Positions 41,711 through 52,607 are shown, counted from the first letter of the stretch. The stretch: 64,000 bases of DNA from Nocardia asteroides (GCF_021183625.1 NZ_CP089214.1:5952001-6016000); one strand, 5' to 3'. Numbers and translations: made by a program. The notes: generated from the letters alone by a model not told the origin.

Positions 41711-42274
41711 GTGCCGAAGGCCGTCGTCTACCGGGCCGTGATCTGCGGGCTCGCCGGGATTGCCGCACTCACCGGCTGCACCGGCAGCGAGGGGTCGGCG
41801 GGGCCGACCACGACCGTGCGCGATCTGGACAAGATCGAGGTGTTCAATCCGTGCCGGGGAGCGTTGTCCGACGAGACACTGCGTGCGGCCGGGCTCGATC
41901 CGGCCAGCAAGAGCATTACCACCGATCCCGCGACCGGGGTGTCGGCGTGGCGAGTTTGCAACTGGGCTCCGTCGGATGACCGCTACGGCGCCGGTAAACG
42001 CCGAGTCGCAGTCTTCTCGACCAGCCGCCTGCTGGACGACGTGTACAAGAAGGAATCGGTGACCGTGCTTCGAGAGACCACAGTCAACTCCCGCCGTGGG
42101 CTGGTCTCCACCGAAAGGAACGACCCTGACAGCTGTTACGTCTCGTTCGAGGCCGAGCAGGGCATGTTCGAGGTCAACGCGGCTTGGTTGAGCACCGAAG
42201 GCCCGCGCGTGGGTGACCTGTGCGACATGGCTGCCCGTTATGCGGCTGTCCTGGAACCCCACCTACCCCGCTGA
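41711..42274 (+). CDS. DUF3558-family lipoprotein
   Basis: GTG at 41711 with GGGGAG upstream gives 187 residues. The signal sequence ends with lipobox L-T-G-C (Cys about 22), so it is a lipoprotein of the outer face. The mature part has the DUF3558 look: N-P-C-R-G-A-L-S-D-E-T-L, C-N-W-A-P and C-Y-V-S-F with paired cysteines. Such lipoproteins frequently accompany ESX substrates in Nocardia. The next gene follows after 18 bp. Confidence 0.75.
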   Translation: MPKAVVYRAVICGLAGIAALTGCTGSEGSAGPTTTVRDLDKIEVFNPCRGALSDETLRAAGLDPASKSITTDPATGVSAWRVCNWAPSDDRYGAGKRRVAVFSTSRLLDDVYKKESVTVLRETTVNSRRGLVSTERNDPDSCYVSFEAEQGMFEVNAAWLSTEGPRVGDLCDMAARYAAVLEPHLPR

Positions 42275-42292
42275 TCGACCTGAGGCGTCATA

Positions 42293-42679
42293 ATGACCGA
42301 GGACCAAGCAGCCCACTGGCGAAATCTGAAACATCAGGCGATCAATGGGGATTTGCGGCTCGATGAAGGGGTCGGGCAAGCGCTCGCCGAGGTAGTCGAC
42401 CAATACATCACCGCACTCGAACAGCAGAAGCGTGAAGCGCGATATCTCGAGCACTTGACCGGCTGGGGCACCCTGCCTTCAGCCCAGGCGATCCGCCAGA
42501 AACTCGAAGCCAAGGCCGTTGCCGGCAGCGCGGAAGACCCGGACGATTCGGCAATCAATCGCCTCGACCAGCACATCGCCATCGCCCGCGACCAACGCGA
42601 CACCTTCCTCGCGGCGATCGGCAGACTCCTATCCACCGAGCAACAGTCCGCAGACGATCTCGGCTCGACCGGGCGGTGA
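42293..42679 (+). CDS. Helical T7SS-module-type hypothetical protein
   Basis: A 128-residue all-helical acidic protein beginning MTEDQAAHWRNLKHQAINGDLRL. There is no signal sequence. It follows the DUF3558 lipoprotein closely and probably belongs to the same T7SS-associated unit. The unit appears cut off just downstream, where no toxin gene follows. Confidence 0.55.
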   Translation: MTEDQAAHWRNLKHQAINGDLRLDEGVGQALAEVVDQYITALEQQKREARYLEHLTGWGTLPSAQAIRQKLEAKAVAGSAEDPDDSAINRLDQHIAIARDQRDTFLAAIGRLLSTEQQSADDLGSTGR

Positions 42680-43001
42680 GATCGAACCCGAACACGCCGC
42701 GTTCGGTAGCCCGGGCTTCCGGCGCGCGGCGGTGACCTTCGCCCGGTGTGAAGACGGGGGACAAACGGCCCCTATCCGATCCGATTCCACCGCGCCCGCA
42801 GCGACCCCGATCGTGTCCGCGATCATGATCTGGGCGGTGGCCCGAATCGCCGCTTTCTCCCCGGTGATGGTCCACCGTGCCAGGGCCGGCACGTGAATGA
42901 GCCGGCGGTGCGGGCGCTCTGGTCACGAGATGGCGGGAGTGAGCGGTCGGGTCGTTCCCAGCGGCTCCGACGAGGTTCGGTCTATCGGTCCCGGTGACTT
43001 C
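42680..43001. other. 322-bp region, no supported gene
   Basis: Overlapping frames are open on both strands (42629-42892 minus, 42519-42896 plus), but neither has a good start or a recognisable product. It marks a likely rearrangement junction after the lipoprotein unit. Confidence 0.35.
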
Positions 43002-43530
43002 TCATGCACCGTGGTGCTGATACAGCTGCTGTCGACGCATTTCTATCGGCACTCCGGTGGCATCGGCAAAACCGTATCCGGGGTGCGCCCGATCGTGCTT
43101 CCACTACGAGCGCGGCCAGCGAGGGTTCGCCTCTCGCTTCGCAGTCCCAGGAGAGAACGTCGAGCAGGCGGCCGAGACTTCGGTAATTGTAGAGCTCGTC
43201 GATTGCATGGGCGAGCCCTTTGTAGGTGATGGTTTGACCGGTCGCCGCGACAGCGATCAATGCCGCGCGCGCTCGAATTGATGCGTCCATCATTCGGTCT
43301 GTGATCCGCACTGGTGACGAGTCTGGACGCCATTCGAATGACAGATGGTCGCCCGTGACGAACCTCATTTTTGAATTACTGGCTGGTTTGGACACCGAAT
43401 GCTCCCCTCCGTGTCGTTCCGATATATCAGTCAGAGCCTTTGCGGTCTGGGGCGATGCAACCGATAAAGATCCTTCCATCGTTACCCCAGCGCTCGAGGG
43501 TCGGTTGATCCCGGTCGAACCCGGGGACAA
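43002..43530 (-). pseudogene. Frameshifted winged-helix domain protein
   Basis: The frame encodes A-A-L-I-A-V-A-A-T-G-Q-T-I-T-Y-K-G-L-A, then L-G-R-L-L-D-V-L-S, C-E-A-R-G-E-P-S-L and A-A-L-V-V-E-A-R-S-G, a small wHTH-like domain seen in actinobacterial proteins. Near 43083-43090 the frame is lost. After a one-base correction it would continue H-P-G-Y-G-F-A-D-A-T-G-V-P and stop at 43002. The start is unclear (43530 or a later Met). Probably a decayed gene. Confidence 0.45.
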
Positions 43531-43637
43531 TGATAACCACGTCGGACTCTACGGCCGCGTGACCGAGTCTGTTCTCTGATCGTGCAGCAGCCTCATGTAC
43601 TGAACGGTCGGTGCTGTCGTCACCTTCTGCACGGATG

Positions 43638-44534
43638 TCAGTTGGTCTTGGTGTTCTTGAGGTGTCGGCCGATGTAGCCGATGTAGACCTGCCCGTCTCG
43701 AGTCCACCGGTCGAGGTAGTACCGCCGCTGATTCGGGTGCAGGAAGGTGCGCCATGCCTTGAAGTCGCCCTCCTCGATCACCCGGCGCAGCTCGTCGTTG
43801 TCGTCGACCAGGGTGAACTGCATCCTGGTCGCCGGATGGTCGAGCGCGGCGATGACCTGCTCGTTCTCGTCCAGGCTCGCGTCGACCGGCTGCTCGGTGA
43901 AGCCGAGCGCGTCCCTGATGTCCTCGATCGCGCGGCCGACCGCGAGCTCCAGCAGCGCGTTCTGCTGCCAGGCGACCTCGGTCGTCTGGGCCGCCGCCAG
44001 GATCGCGTCCTGGTCCGGCGCCGCCAGCGCCACCTCTGCGAGCTCCGGGTCGAGACCGAGCCGGTCCGTCAGATCGGCTGCGGTGAAGCCGATGTGGCTG
44101 AGGTAGCCGGTCGCGGGCCGGGTCGCCAGCCGGGTCAGCGCCCCGGTCGGGTCGGGGACCACCGTGCGCTTCTTGCGATCACCGTGGCCGTCCAGCTCGC
44201 CGACGATGCCCTCGAGCACCCCGTTCACCGGGTTCACCCGCAGGATCGACTTCTCCGCGAGCTGATTCGCCTCGTCGTGCTTCCAGGTGCCGAGGTAGAT
44301 GTAGGTGGTCTCGACCGACCTGCCGTCGATCCGGAACATGATCGCCCGGTAGTTGAGATCGACCCGCCCGGTGCGGACGCGGGAATCCACCGCGCCCTTG
44401 ATCGGCTCGATGTGCAGCCCCGGCAGCGTGTCGTCGGCACGCACCTTCTCGAAGAAGTCGTAGACCTTGTTCTTGATCGAGCCGTCGAGCCTCGGCATCG
44501 ATTTGTTGTTGGTCGCCAGCACCACCAGCGCCAT
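43638..44534 (-). pseudogene. UvrD-like helicase N-terminal remnant, chimeric
   Basis: ATG at 44534 with GAGGGAG eight bases upstream gives 298 residues. Residues 1-100 resemble the RelE/ParE-like front domain of actinobacterial UvrD-type helicases (L-H-I-E-P-I-K-G-A-V-D-S-R-V-R-T). The frame follows the family up to F-K-A-W-R-T-F-L-H-P-N-Q-R-R, just before the expected Walker A. It then switches to an unrelated 25-residue end (D-G-Q-V-Y-I-G-Y-I-G-R-H-L). All ATPase motifs are absent. It may still make a stable RelE-like protein. Confidence 0.6.
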
Positions 44535-44611
44535 GCGCGCCACTCCCTCGCCTCGGTCACCCCCGCGTCCCGGCCGTGCTCGGCATGCGGTCGCTGTTCG
44601 TTCAGAGCATC

Positions 44612-46102
44612 CTAGGGGGAATGCCGGGCTGCAGGCAGGGGCGCGAGGTGGGGGCGCATGGCGGTCAGGTCGTAGTCGAGGGGGTCACGCAGCGGCGGCC
44701 GCAGGGGCGGAACCGTGATCGGCGGTCCGTCCAGGACGGCGGGGCTCGCCTCGTTCGCCTTGACGGCGTCGATCCGCACCTTCGCCGCGACCGACGAGCC
44801 GGTGATCTCGCCCCAACAGGCGGTGAGCAGCCCCCGCGTCTCCAGGTGCTGGATCATCGGCAGGAAACGCTGACTCGTCTGCGGCGTCAGCTGACCGACC
44901 CGCATGCCGTCGACGCGGACCTCGACGTGCGGCTTCGCCCGGCTGCCCGGTGTCGAGTTCTCGTGCAGGGTGACGAACAGCAGCCCGATGCCGCCCACCG
45001 GTACGAACCGGGACAGCGCCCCGAAGTGCTCGTGTTCCTTGGTCACCTGGACGATCCGCGAGCGGGGCAGCAGCGTGTAGGGGGCGTCCGGCGGGTCGTT
45101 GACGGGAATCGCGAGGACCGGCTCCTCCAAGCCGATGCGTACATCGGCGTCGACCTGGGTCCCGCCCTCCCAGTCGTCGTATTCGTGCAGCCGGATCGTG
45201 CTCGACGTGATGGGGAACAGCCCCGAGGCCACGATGCGCCGGAGCGGTGGAGCCCAGGTCTGCGCGTCGCCCGGCTTCAGGTACCCGATGGTGCGGCCCT
45301 CGGCGCGCACCGACACGCTCCACGGCCCGCGCGGGCCGTCCGGTTCGGGCACCAGCTGGACAGCGGGGGAGAGGTCGCCGTACCGGCCGGACCTCTCCGG
45401 CGGGTAGAGGCTGCGGATCGCGGGCAGGAACTCCTTCTCGATCGCCAGGTCGTAGCTCTGCCAGCTCCGGTTCTGCCCCCACAGCCGGTAGACCGGGTCG
45501 GCGGCGTACTCGATGCTCGGCGGCGCCACGTCGGGCGCGGAGACCTCCGGCGCGATGTCGTCGTCGGCCACCGAGACGCCGAAGTCGGTCGCCAGCCCGG
45601 CCAGCCCGGAATCCCAGCCCTGTCCCACCGCCCGCACCTTCCAGGTGTCGTCCCTGCGATAGATTTCCCCGAACAGGAACGCGGACTCCGTGGTGGCGTC
45701 GGCGGTGGCGAAGGTGGCCAGCGGCTCGCCGGCCTCGTCGAGAATGGTCAGCGAGAGTTCGCCGAGCGAGCCGAAAGTGCCGGTGTCGACGCTGCCGACC
45801 AGCGCTATGGTCCGGACATCGGCGGGGACCGCGGCCAGCCCGATATCGATCAGAGCCTGGCCGGCGGGCCCGCCCGCCCCGGCCCGGAACCGCACCGAGC
45901 CGTCGGCCGAGTGCGGCTGGTTGTAGAAGACGAAGTCGGCATCCGACCTGACCTTCTGATCGGCCCCGAGCAGGAGCGCGGAGGCATCCACCTCGGCGCC
46001 GGGGGCACCCCACCCGATGACCGCGACGACGTGGTGCACACCCGCCGGGATGACGAGGTTCTGTCCACGTTGCAGAATCGGAGACGTCACAGCGGAGACC
46101 AT
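44612..46102 (-). CDS. TerD-domain protein with two C-terminal repeat modules
   Basis: A 496-residue protein. Residues 8-180 are a TerD domain (L-Q-R-G-Q-N-L-V-I, A-L-L-L-G-A-D-Q-K-V-R-S-D-A-D-F-V-F-Y-N-Q, G-E-I-Y-R-R, K-V-R-A-V-G-Q-G). TerD proteins bind calcium and act in stress, tellurite or phage resistance. Two similar modules follow at about 260-325 and 390-448 (V-S-V-R-A-E-G-R-T-I-G-Y-L and V-E-V-R-V-D-G-M-R-V-G-Q-L), resembling HIRAN-like beta modules. ATG at 46102 lacks a strong ribosome binding site; GTG 46090 is an alternative. No other ter genes are near. Confidence 0.75.
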   Translation of the reverse strand: MVSAVTSPILQRGQNLVIPAGVHHVVAVIGWGAPGAEVDASALLLGADQKVRSDADFVFYNQPHSADGSVRFRAGAGGPAGQALIDIGLAAVPADVRTIALVGSVDTGTFGSLGELSLTILDEAGEPLATFATADATTESAFLFGEIYRRDDTWKVRAVGQGWDSGLAGLATDFGVSVADDDIAPEVSAPDVAPPSIEYAADPVYRLWGQNRSWQSYDLAIEKEFLPAIRSLYPPERSGRYGDLSPAVQLVPEPDGPRGPWSVSVRAEGRTIGYLKPGDAQTWAPPLRRIVASGLFPITSSTIRLHEYDDWEGGTQVDADVRIGLEEPVLAIPVNDPPDAPYTLLPRSRIVQVTKEHEHFGALSRFVPVGGIGLLFVTLHENSTPGSRAKPHVEVRVDGMRVGQLTPQTSQRFLPMIQHLETRGLLTACWGEITGSSVAAKVRIDAVKANEASPAVLDGPPITVPPLRPPLRDPLDYDLTAMRPHLAPLPAARHSP

Positions 46103-46194
46103 ACTTGCTCGCCAATTGCTCTGCCCGGGAATGGTCTTGCGTCGGCCCGCCGGTGCCGGTTCGGGGCGGCGCCGGTCACGGTCGCCGCCAGCGC

Positions 46195-46806
46195 TCAGCG
46201 GGGAGGGGCGGTCGCAGGCGGATCGCCCGGCAGCTTGCCGATCAGTTCGTCCGTGTAGCCGAAGAAATAGTCGATTGCTTCGCGCAGGTTGTCATCGGTC
46301 ATCACGAGATCGCCGGTGGCGGTGTGAGTCTGCGGGACAACTATCTCCAGCGCCGCGTTCCACTGGCCGACCCGGGCGGCCAGGAGCACCTGCCCGGAGT
46401 CGAACCACGGATTCCGCCGCCAGTCCCAGATCCAGAGTTCCCTGCCGTCCCGAACGGTCTTCTCGTAGCCCCTGTAGTTGCCGGTCGGATCGGGGTCGTC
46501 GGGGGAGTGTCGCAACCGGTAGTTGCCGACCCGCAGGCCGTCGCCGGTATTGACGAGAGCACACTCGCCCCATCGGGTGACGGTGGCGTCCGGGCTCAGG
46601 ACCGGTGCCGTTCGCACGTTCACCGCGCCCAGGTCGCCGGTGAAGAAGTCGCGCACCGAGTCGCACACCTGCGCGACTCGTATCTGTGGCTCCGGGACGA
46701 CCGTACCGTCGGGTTGTTCCACGGTGGAGCACCCCGAGAGCAGAGCGGCGAGGATTGTTGCCGCAGTGGCGATTCCAGGTGCGGTGCAGCGATTCGGTCT
46801 GCGCAT
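46195..46806 (-). CDS. DUF3558-like lipoprotein of T7SS module
   Basis: ATG at 46806 overlaps the stop of the upstream T7SS substrate gene (ATGA), giving 203 residues; an ATG at 46818 is less likely. The lipobox is L-S-G-C (Cys about 26). The mature part has C-D-S-V-R-D-F-F, W-G-E-C-A-L-V and V-G-Q-W-N. It is the intact counterpart of the frameshifted lipoprotein at 24541-25102. Last gene of a four-gene minus-strand unit. Confidence 0.75.
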   Translation of the reverse strand: MRRPNRCTAPGIATAATILAALLSGCSTVEQPDGTVVPEPQIRVAQVCDSVRDFFTGDLGAVNVRTAPVLSPDATVTRWGECALVNTGDGLRVGNYRLRHSPDDPDPTGNYRGYEKTVRDGRELWIWDWRRNPWFDSGQVLLAARVGQWNAALEIVVPQTHTATGDLVMTDDNLREAIDYFFGYTDELIGKLPGDPPATAPPR

Positions 46807-47678
46807 CAGAGTTTCCAATCCGAGCTGTCACCATCGGTGACCGAGGCGTCTCCGATGGCATCGCGTACGGCGTCGACACCGGAGCCGTAACTGCTCACGA
46901 CGGCAGGTGGCCACTGACCCGATGGCAAACCCCTCGGCGCAGCCACCGCGTCGTATATCTTGTTACCTTCGATCGTGTTCGTCGCGGCATTCGAAGCGAT
47001 CGACGAGGCAAGATCGAGTACCAGTTTCTTCGATGCTTGAACCGCGCTGACCAGGTTCGACGATGCCGTGATGTATCCCATGGGGAAGTTGAAGGCCGAC
47101 GATATATAGGAGCCCGTCAGGTTGGTCACCGTGGAGATCAGGTCCTGTATCTTGGTGGCCAGATCACTGTAGAGCGCGAGTTCGGCCTCGGCGACCTTGT
47201 CGAGGCTGTCAGCTATCTGCGTGGCCGCCTCGGCCAGCGATATGCATGCCAGGCTCTGCCGCTGGTGAATATCACGATAGCGGTTCGACGCATCGCCCTG
47301 CCATTCGGTATAGAGGACCGTCTCGGATATTGCCGTGAACGCGTTGTTGATGTCGCTCTTGACACTCCGCCACTGCGCAGCGTAATCGATGAAATCGACC
47401 GGAACATTCAGCCCCGGTTCCATTTCTGCGAGTTTGTCTCCGGTCTCGCCCAGTGTTGTATTTATTTCATCTCTGTTTCCCCATACCAGGTCGACCTGTC
47501 CCTCGGCCTGCACCAGGGCTGCGACGTTTCCGGTCGCCGCTGCGGCGGCGGCGCTCGTTCGGATCAAGGAGGCGAGGTTGCCGTGCCACTCCTGGACTTT
47601 GTTCGGCAGATCGTCTATCGAGATCTGACCCGACCTGATCGTGGCAATCTGTCGAATCAGCTCGTCCCGGCTGGTCAT
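46806..47678 (-). CDS. Large WXG100-like T7SS substrate
   Basis: A 290-residue, almost entirely helical protein. W-Q-G occurs near 125-127 in E-W-Q-G-D-A-S-N-R-Y-R-D, flanked by long amphipathic helices, and the end is Gly/Asp-rich (...D-S-S-D-W-K-L). It was probably exported with the EspC-like protein encoded just upstream (stop and start overlap). A C-terminal fragment of a paralog survives at 24.3-24.5 kb. Confidence 0.65.
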   Translation of the reverse strand: MTSRDELIRQIATIRSGQISIDDLPNKVQEWHGNLASLIRTSAAAAAATGNVAALVQAEGQVDLVWGNRDEINTTLGETGDKLAEMEPGLNVPVDFIDYAAQWRSVKSDINNAFTAISETVLYTEWQGDASNRYRDIHQRQSLACISLAEAATQIADSLDKVAEAELALYSDLATKIQDLISTVTNLTGSYISSAFNFPMGYITASSNLVSAVQASKKLVLDLASSIASNAATNTIEGNKIYDAVAAPRGLPSGQWPPAVVSSYGSGVDAVRDAIGDASVTDGDSSDWKL

Positions 47679-47986
47679 CTCGGGCCCTGGGTGTTCTGGA
47701 TCGCGTGCGCCCCCGCCTCTTCGTTCGCCCGGTAGCTGTCGTGGGCCTGCTGCAGGACGTCCGCGATGTCGCTGAACAGTGCCCGGCCTTCACGCATCCT
47801 GTCGGTGAAGTAGCCCGGCGCCGGCCGGTAGTTGTCCAGGGCCAGTGCGAATGCCCCCGCCTTGTTCTCGGCGATGTTCAGCCCCATCGCCTTGGTCGCC
47901 GCGAGTTCGAAGTGGTGGGCGGCCTCCTCCCACTTCCGCACCGCGTGCTGCATCAAGTCCAGGGAGACAACTACCTTGTCGGACAA
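47675..47986 (-). CDS. EspC-like T7SS target, probable TTG start
   Basis: A 103-residue helical protein started by TTG at 47986 (TTG-TCC-GAC-AAG), just after the stop of the upstream gene. The only later Met in the region is at residue 12. The C-terminal Y-R-A-N-E fits the YxxxD/E export signal. It overlaps the next gene by ATGA and presumably pairs with that gene's product. Confidence 0.65.
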   Translation of the reverse strand: MSDKVVVSLDLMQHAVRKWEEAAHHFELAATKAMGLNIAENKAGAFALALDNYRPAPGYFTDRMREGRALFSDIADVLQQAHDSYRANEEAGAHAIQNTQGPR

Positions 47987-47987
47987 C

Positions 47988-48683
47988 TCAGCTCATCCTC
48001 TCGTCGAAAAGCCGTTGGCGATGCCGATCGAGGCGGAACTCGAGGTCGGCGTTCGAGTAGCGGGAATAGTCGCCGCTCACGACGAAGCGGGGACGCAGGG
48101 CGCGGATGCGGTCGGCGCATCGAACGACGTCGTCGAAGACCCGGTGCGGTTCCACCGCTGCTGCCCACAGCGGCTGGATCTCGATCGAGAGGAGGTAATC
48201 CCGGTCCGCTCGGACAGTGGTCGCCGGCCCGTGGCGGAACAGGGTGCCCCCGTGTACTTCGTAGCGCTCGTTGGTCACAATCCTGCTCGATGCCGTCGTG
48301 AACTGTTCCCACGTCGTGGTCTCCGACAGGATGGTCATGATCGTGCGCTGGTCCGGCACCGCATTCTCCGAGACCTCGTGCGGGGTGGGGATCCGCTCGG
48401 CGGCGAACAGGGCGGTCATGCGCGTCTGCACCGCGAAGTGGTAGGCCCGCAGCAGTTCATCGCCGGTTTCGTGCGGTGCCACATGTCGCTGCCACCGCGC
48501 GTCGAACTCGATGCCGATCGGCAGGAGTCCTCGGTCCAACATCATGGACGCGAAAGCTGAACCGCTGGGCCGCGCATCCGCCTCGACGGGTGGTCGCTGG
48601 TTACCGCGAGGCTGCCTCAGCGGTTCGTCGTCCCAGAATTCGTCGGGGTCATCGTAGTGATTGAAGTGCCCGCTGATCGCCAT
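47988..48683 (-). CDS. T7SS-module cytosolic protein, hypothetical
   Basis: A 231-residue protein without signal or membrane helix. It starts with an acidic tag H-Y-D-D-P-D-E-F-W-D-D-E, followed by a globular domain. The same N-terminal tag occurs in the truncated copy at 24225. It is the first gene of the module (A-B-C-D: this protein, EspC-like, WXG-like, lipoprotein). A chaperone role for the exported partners is possible but unproven. Confidence 0.55.
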   Translation of the reverse strand: MAISGHFNHYDDPDEFWDDEPLRQPRGNQRPPVEADARPSGSAFASMMLDRGLLPIGIEFDARWQRHVAPHETGDELLRAYHFAVQTRMTALFAAERIPTPHEVSENAVPDQRTIMTILSETTTWEQFTTASSRIVTNERYEVHGGTLFRHGPATTVRADRDYLLSIEIQPLWAAAVEPHRVFDDVVRCADRIRALRPRFVVSGDYSRYSNADLEFRLDRHRQRLFDERMS

Positions 48684-48850
48684 CGTCGCTCACCCGAGCG
48701 CGTGGACAGTGCTGCTTACCTCGGCCATGGCTACCCCCCGGTACCTTCTGCGTCGCCATGGTTACCTTGCTCCCCCCGGACAACCCTGTCAAACGAGGGC
48801 GAACCGCCTGGGCGCAGTACTCTTCCCCGAACACCCCCACCCCCGCCGAT
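48684..48850. other. Right edge of island; 12-bp direct repeats
   Basis: GCCATGGCTACC (48724-48735) and GCCATGGTTACC (48755-48766) are direct repeats with a 31-bp period, with GGTACC between them. They lie upstream of the minus-strand T7SS module and could be regulator sites for it. No gene is present. Confidence 0.4.
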
Positions 48851-48880
48851 GAATGACCTTGCAGACTCGTGCATAATCAT
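48851..48880 (+). promoter_or_regulatory. ARG box / promoter region of argGH
   Basis: A 30-bp block 27/30 identical to 14961-14990, including CGTGCATAATCAT. It begins 72 bp before argG. It gives argGH its own ArgR-controlled promoter despite separation from argR by the 28-kb island. Confidence 0.75.
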
Positions 48881-48922
48881 TGAGAGCACCCCGCCGCACA
48901 GAAACCTAGGAGCACACACACC

Positions 48923-51528
<2,606 letters not shown>

Positions 51529-51570
51529 GTCGCGGCCCGGCCGCGAAAGCCGCTGTCAGGACCTGTTTCT

Positions 51571-51607
51571 TGTCGGACCCTCCCGGTAGAATCGACAGTG
51601 TGTTCGA
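51571..51607 (+). promoter_or_regulatory. SOS-like promoter with LexA-box-like palindrome
   Basis: TGTCGGACCCTCCCGGTAGAAT is followed immediately by TCGACA-GTGT-GTTCGA (51592-51607), which matches the actinobacterial LexA box TCGAAC-N4-GTTCGA at 10 of 12 positions. TAGAAT fits a -10 element. I remember this composite upstream of other actinobacterial SOS-type genes. Confidence 0.5.
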
Positions 51608-51651
51608 GCGCGAGTCCGTGCGTTCGACACCATCAGGGATGGGAGGGCCCC

Positions 51652-51984
51652 GTGACCGAATCCGCCACCGCCCGCATCGGAAGCGTCACCGAACTCCGCA
51701 GCGCGAGCCACCGCTACCGGCGGCCCGCGTCGGAGCCGCTCACGCCGTATACGCCGCTCGTCAGGCGCCCGCTGCCCGCGGGTAAGCCGAGGCACTGGTA
51801 CATCACGCACAACCGCAGGCTCAAGGCCATGCGCCTGGCCATCGCGCTACTGGACGCCGGCACCTACCTGCCGACCCAGGCGAGCAACGAGAAGATCCGG
51901 CGCACCGCCGAGCAGGTCGGCATCCGGCCGCCGTCGGACGCCACCTGCCGGATGGTGCGCACCATGCTGCGCTACAGCCGGTAG
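51652..51984 (+). CDS. Small basic hypothetical protein, possibly SOS-induced
   Basis: The start is GTG at 51652 with GGGAGG five bases upstream, giving 110 residues. It is strongly basic, with R-R-P-L-P-A-G-K-P-R-H-W-Y followed by helices (R-L-K-A-M-R-L-A-I-A-L-L) and a possible HTH-like end. No membrane segment. The preceding LexA-box-like site suggests DNA-damage induction. Family not recognised. Confidence 0.6.
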   Translation: MTESATARIGSVTELRSASHRYRRPASEPLTPYTPLVRRPLPAGKPRHWYITHNRRLKAMRLAIALLDAGTYLPTQASNEKIRRTAEQVGIRPPSDATCRMVRTMLRYSR

Positions 51985-52063
51985 CCGGAGACGACGCCGG
52001 CCGGGTGCGCTCAGCGCTACCCGGCCGGTATCCCGCGGGCCCGTCTGCCCGACGGGCGAGTTC

Positions 52064-52414
52064 TCAGGCCGCCACGGCGGCGGTCAGCTTGTCCAGCTCG
52101 GCCTCGGGGTCGGCCACGTCGACCACGAGCCGGGTGTACTCGCCACCGGCCAGATCGATCCGGATGGCGCGGCCGGTGAAGGTGGTGTCCCAGAACTCCT
52201 TGCGGCCCTTGCCCCGATAGGTGCCCGCGGCGATCACGCCGGGGAAGAAGGTACCGGGGGCGCGCACCCACGGCGGGCGCAGATCCACCTCGGCGGGGGT
52301 GATGGCCTCGATATCGGCGACGTCCAGAATCAGCTGCCCGCGCAGCGCCAGGATGCGGTGGCCGCCGAGCACGTGCAGCGTCACCGTCGACTCGTCCAGC
52401 TCCAGCTCGACCAT
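52064..52414 (-). CDS. Hypothetical beta-rich protein (PH-like)
   Basis: A 116-residue protein with alternating strands, V-T-L-H-V-L-G-G-H-R-I-L-A-L-R-G then W-V-R-A-P-G-T-F-F-P-G, resembling small PH-fold proteins of unknown function. It has no signal or membrane helix and is monocistronic. Confidence 0.55.
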   Translation of the reverse strand: MVELELDESTVTLHVLGGHRILALRGQLILDVADIEAITPAEVDLRPPWVRAPGTFFPGVIAAGTYRGKGRKEFWDTTFTGRAIRIDLAGGEYTRLVVDVADPEAELDKLTAAVAA

Positions 52415-52607
52415 CGGTAGACCTCCCGGTTGCGTCCCGCGCGATCAGGGGTGATCGCCGGTCGACACCCACTCTGGCCGGGGCTGCTGGCCTCGGGCTG
52501 AGGTCAGCCTGTGAGTTCCCCAAGTCTTTCGATCGTCGATACCGTGATATGCGCATCCAACGATGTGGATCGAGCCGAACCCGCGCCGGAAAAGACGCGG
52601 GGGGAGG

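Noticed and set aside
42629-42892. Minus-strand 87-codon frame (MPALARWTITGEKAAIR...)
   Set aside because: It overlaps an equally open frame on the other strand, has no recognised family and ends inside the preceding gene. Not supportable as a gene.
20937-48850. Transposase, integrase, tRNA or CRISPR array marking the island
   Set aside because: I looked for DDE/integrase motifs, tRNA-like clover leaves and regularly spaced repeats in the island and saw none; the mechanism of insertion remains open.
51531-51545. GC-only inverted repeat CGCGGCC-C-GGCCGCG after argH as a terminator
   Set aside because: Its loop is too short unless the stem is reduced to 5 bp, and no U-run follows. Not a convincing terminator.
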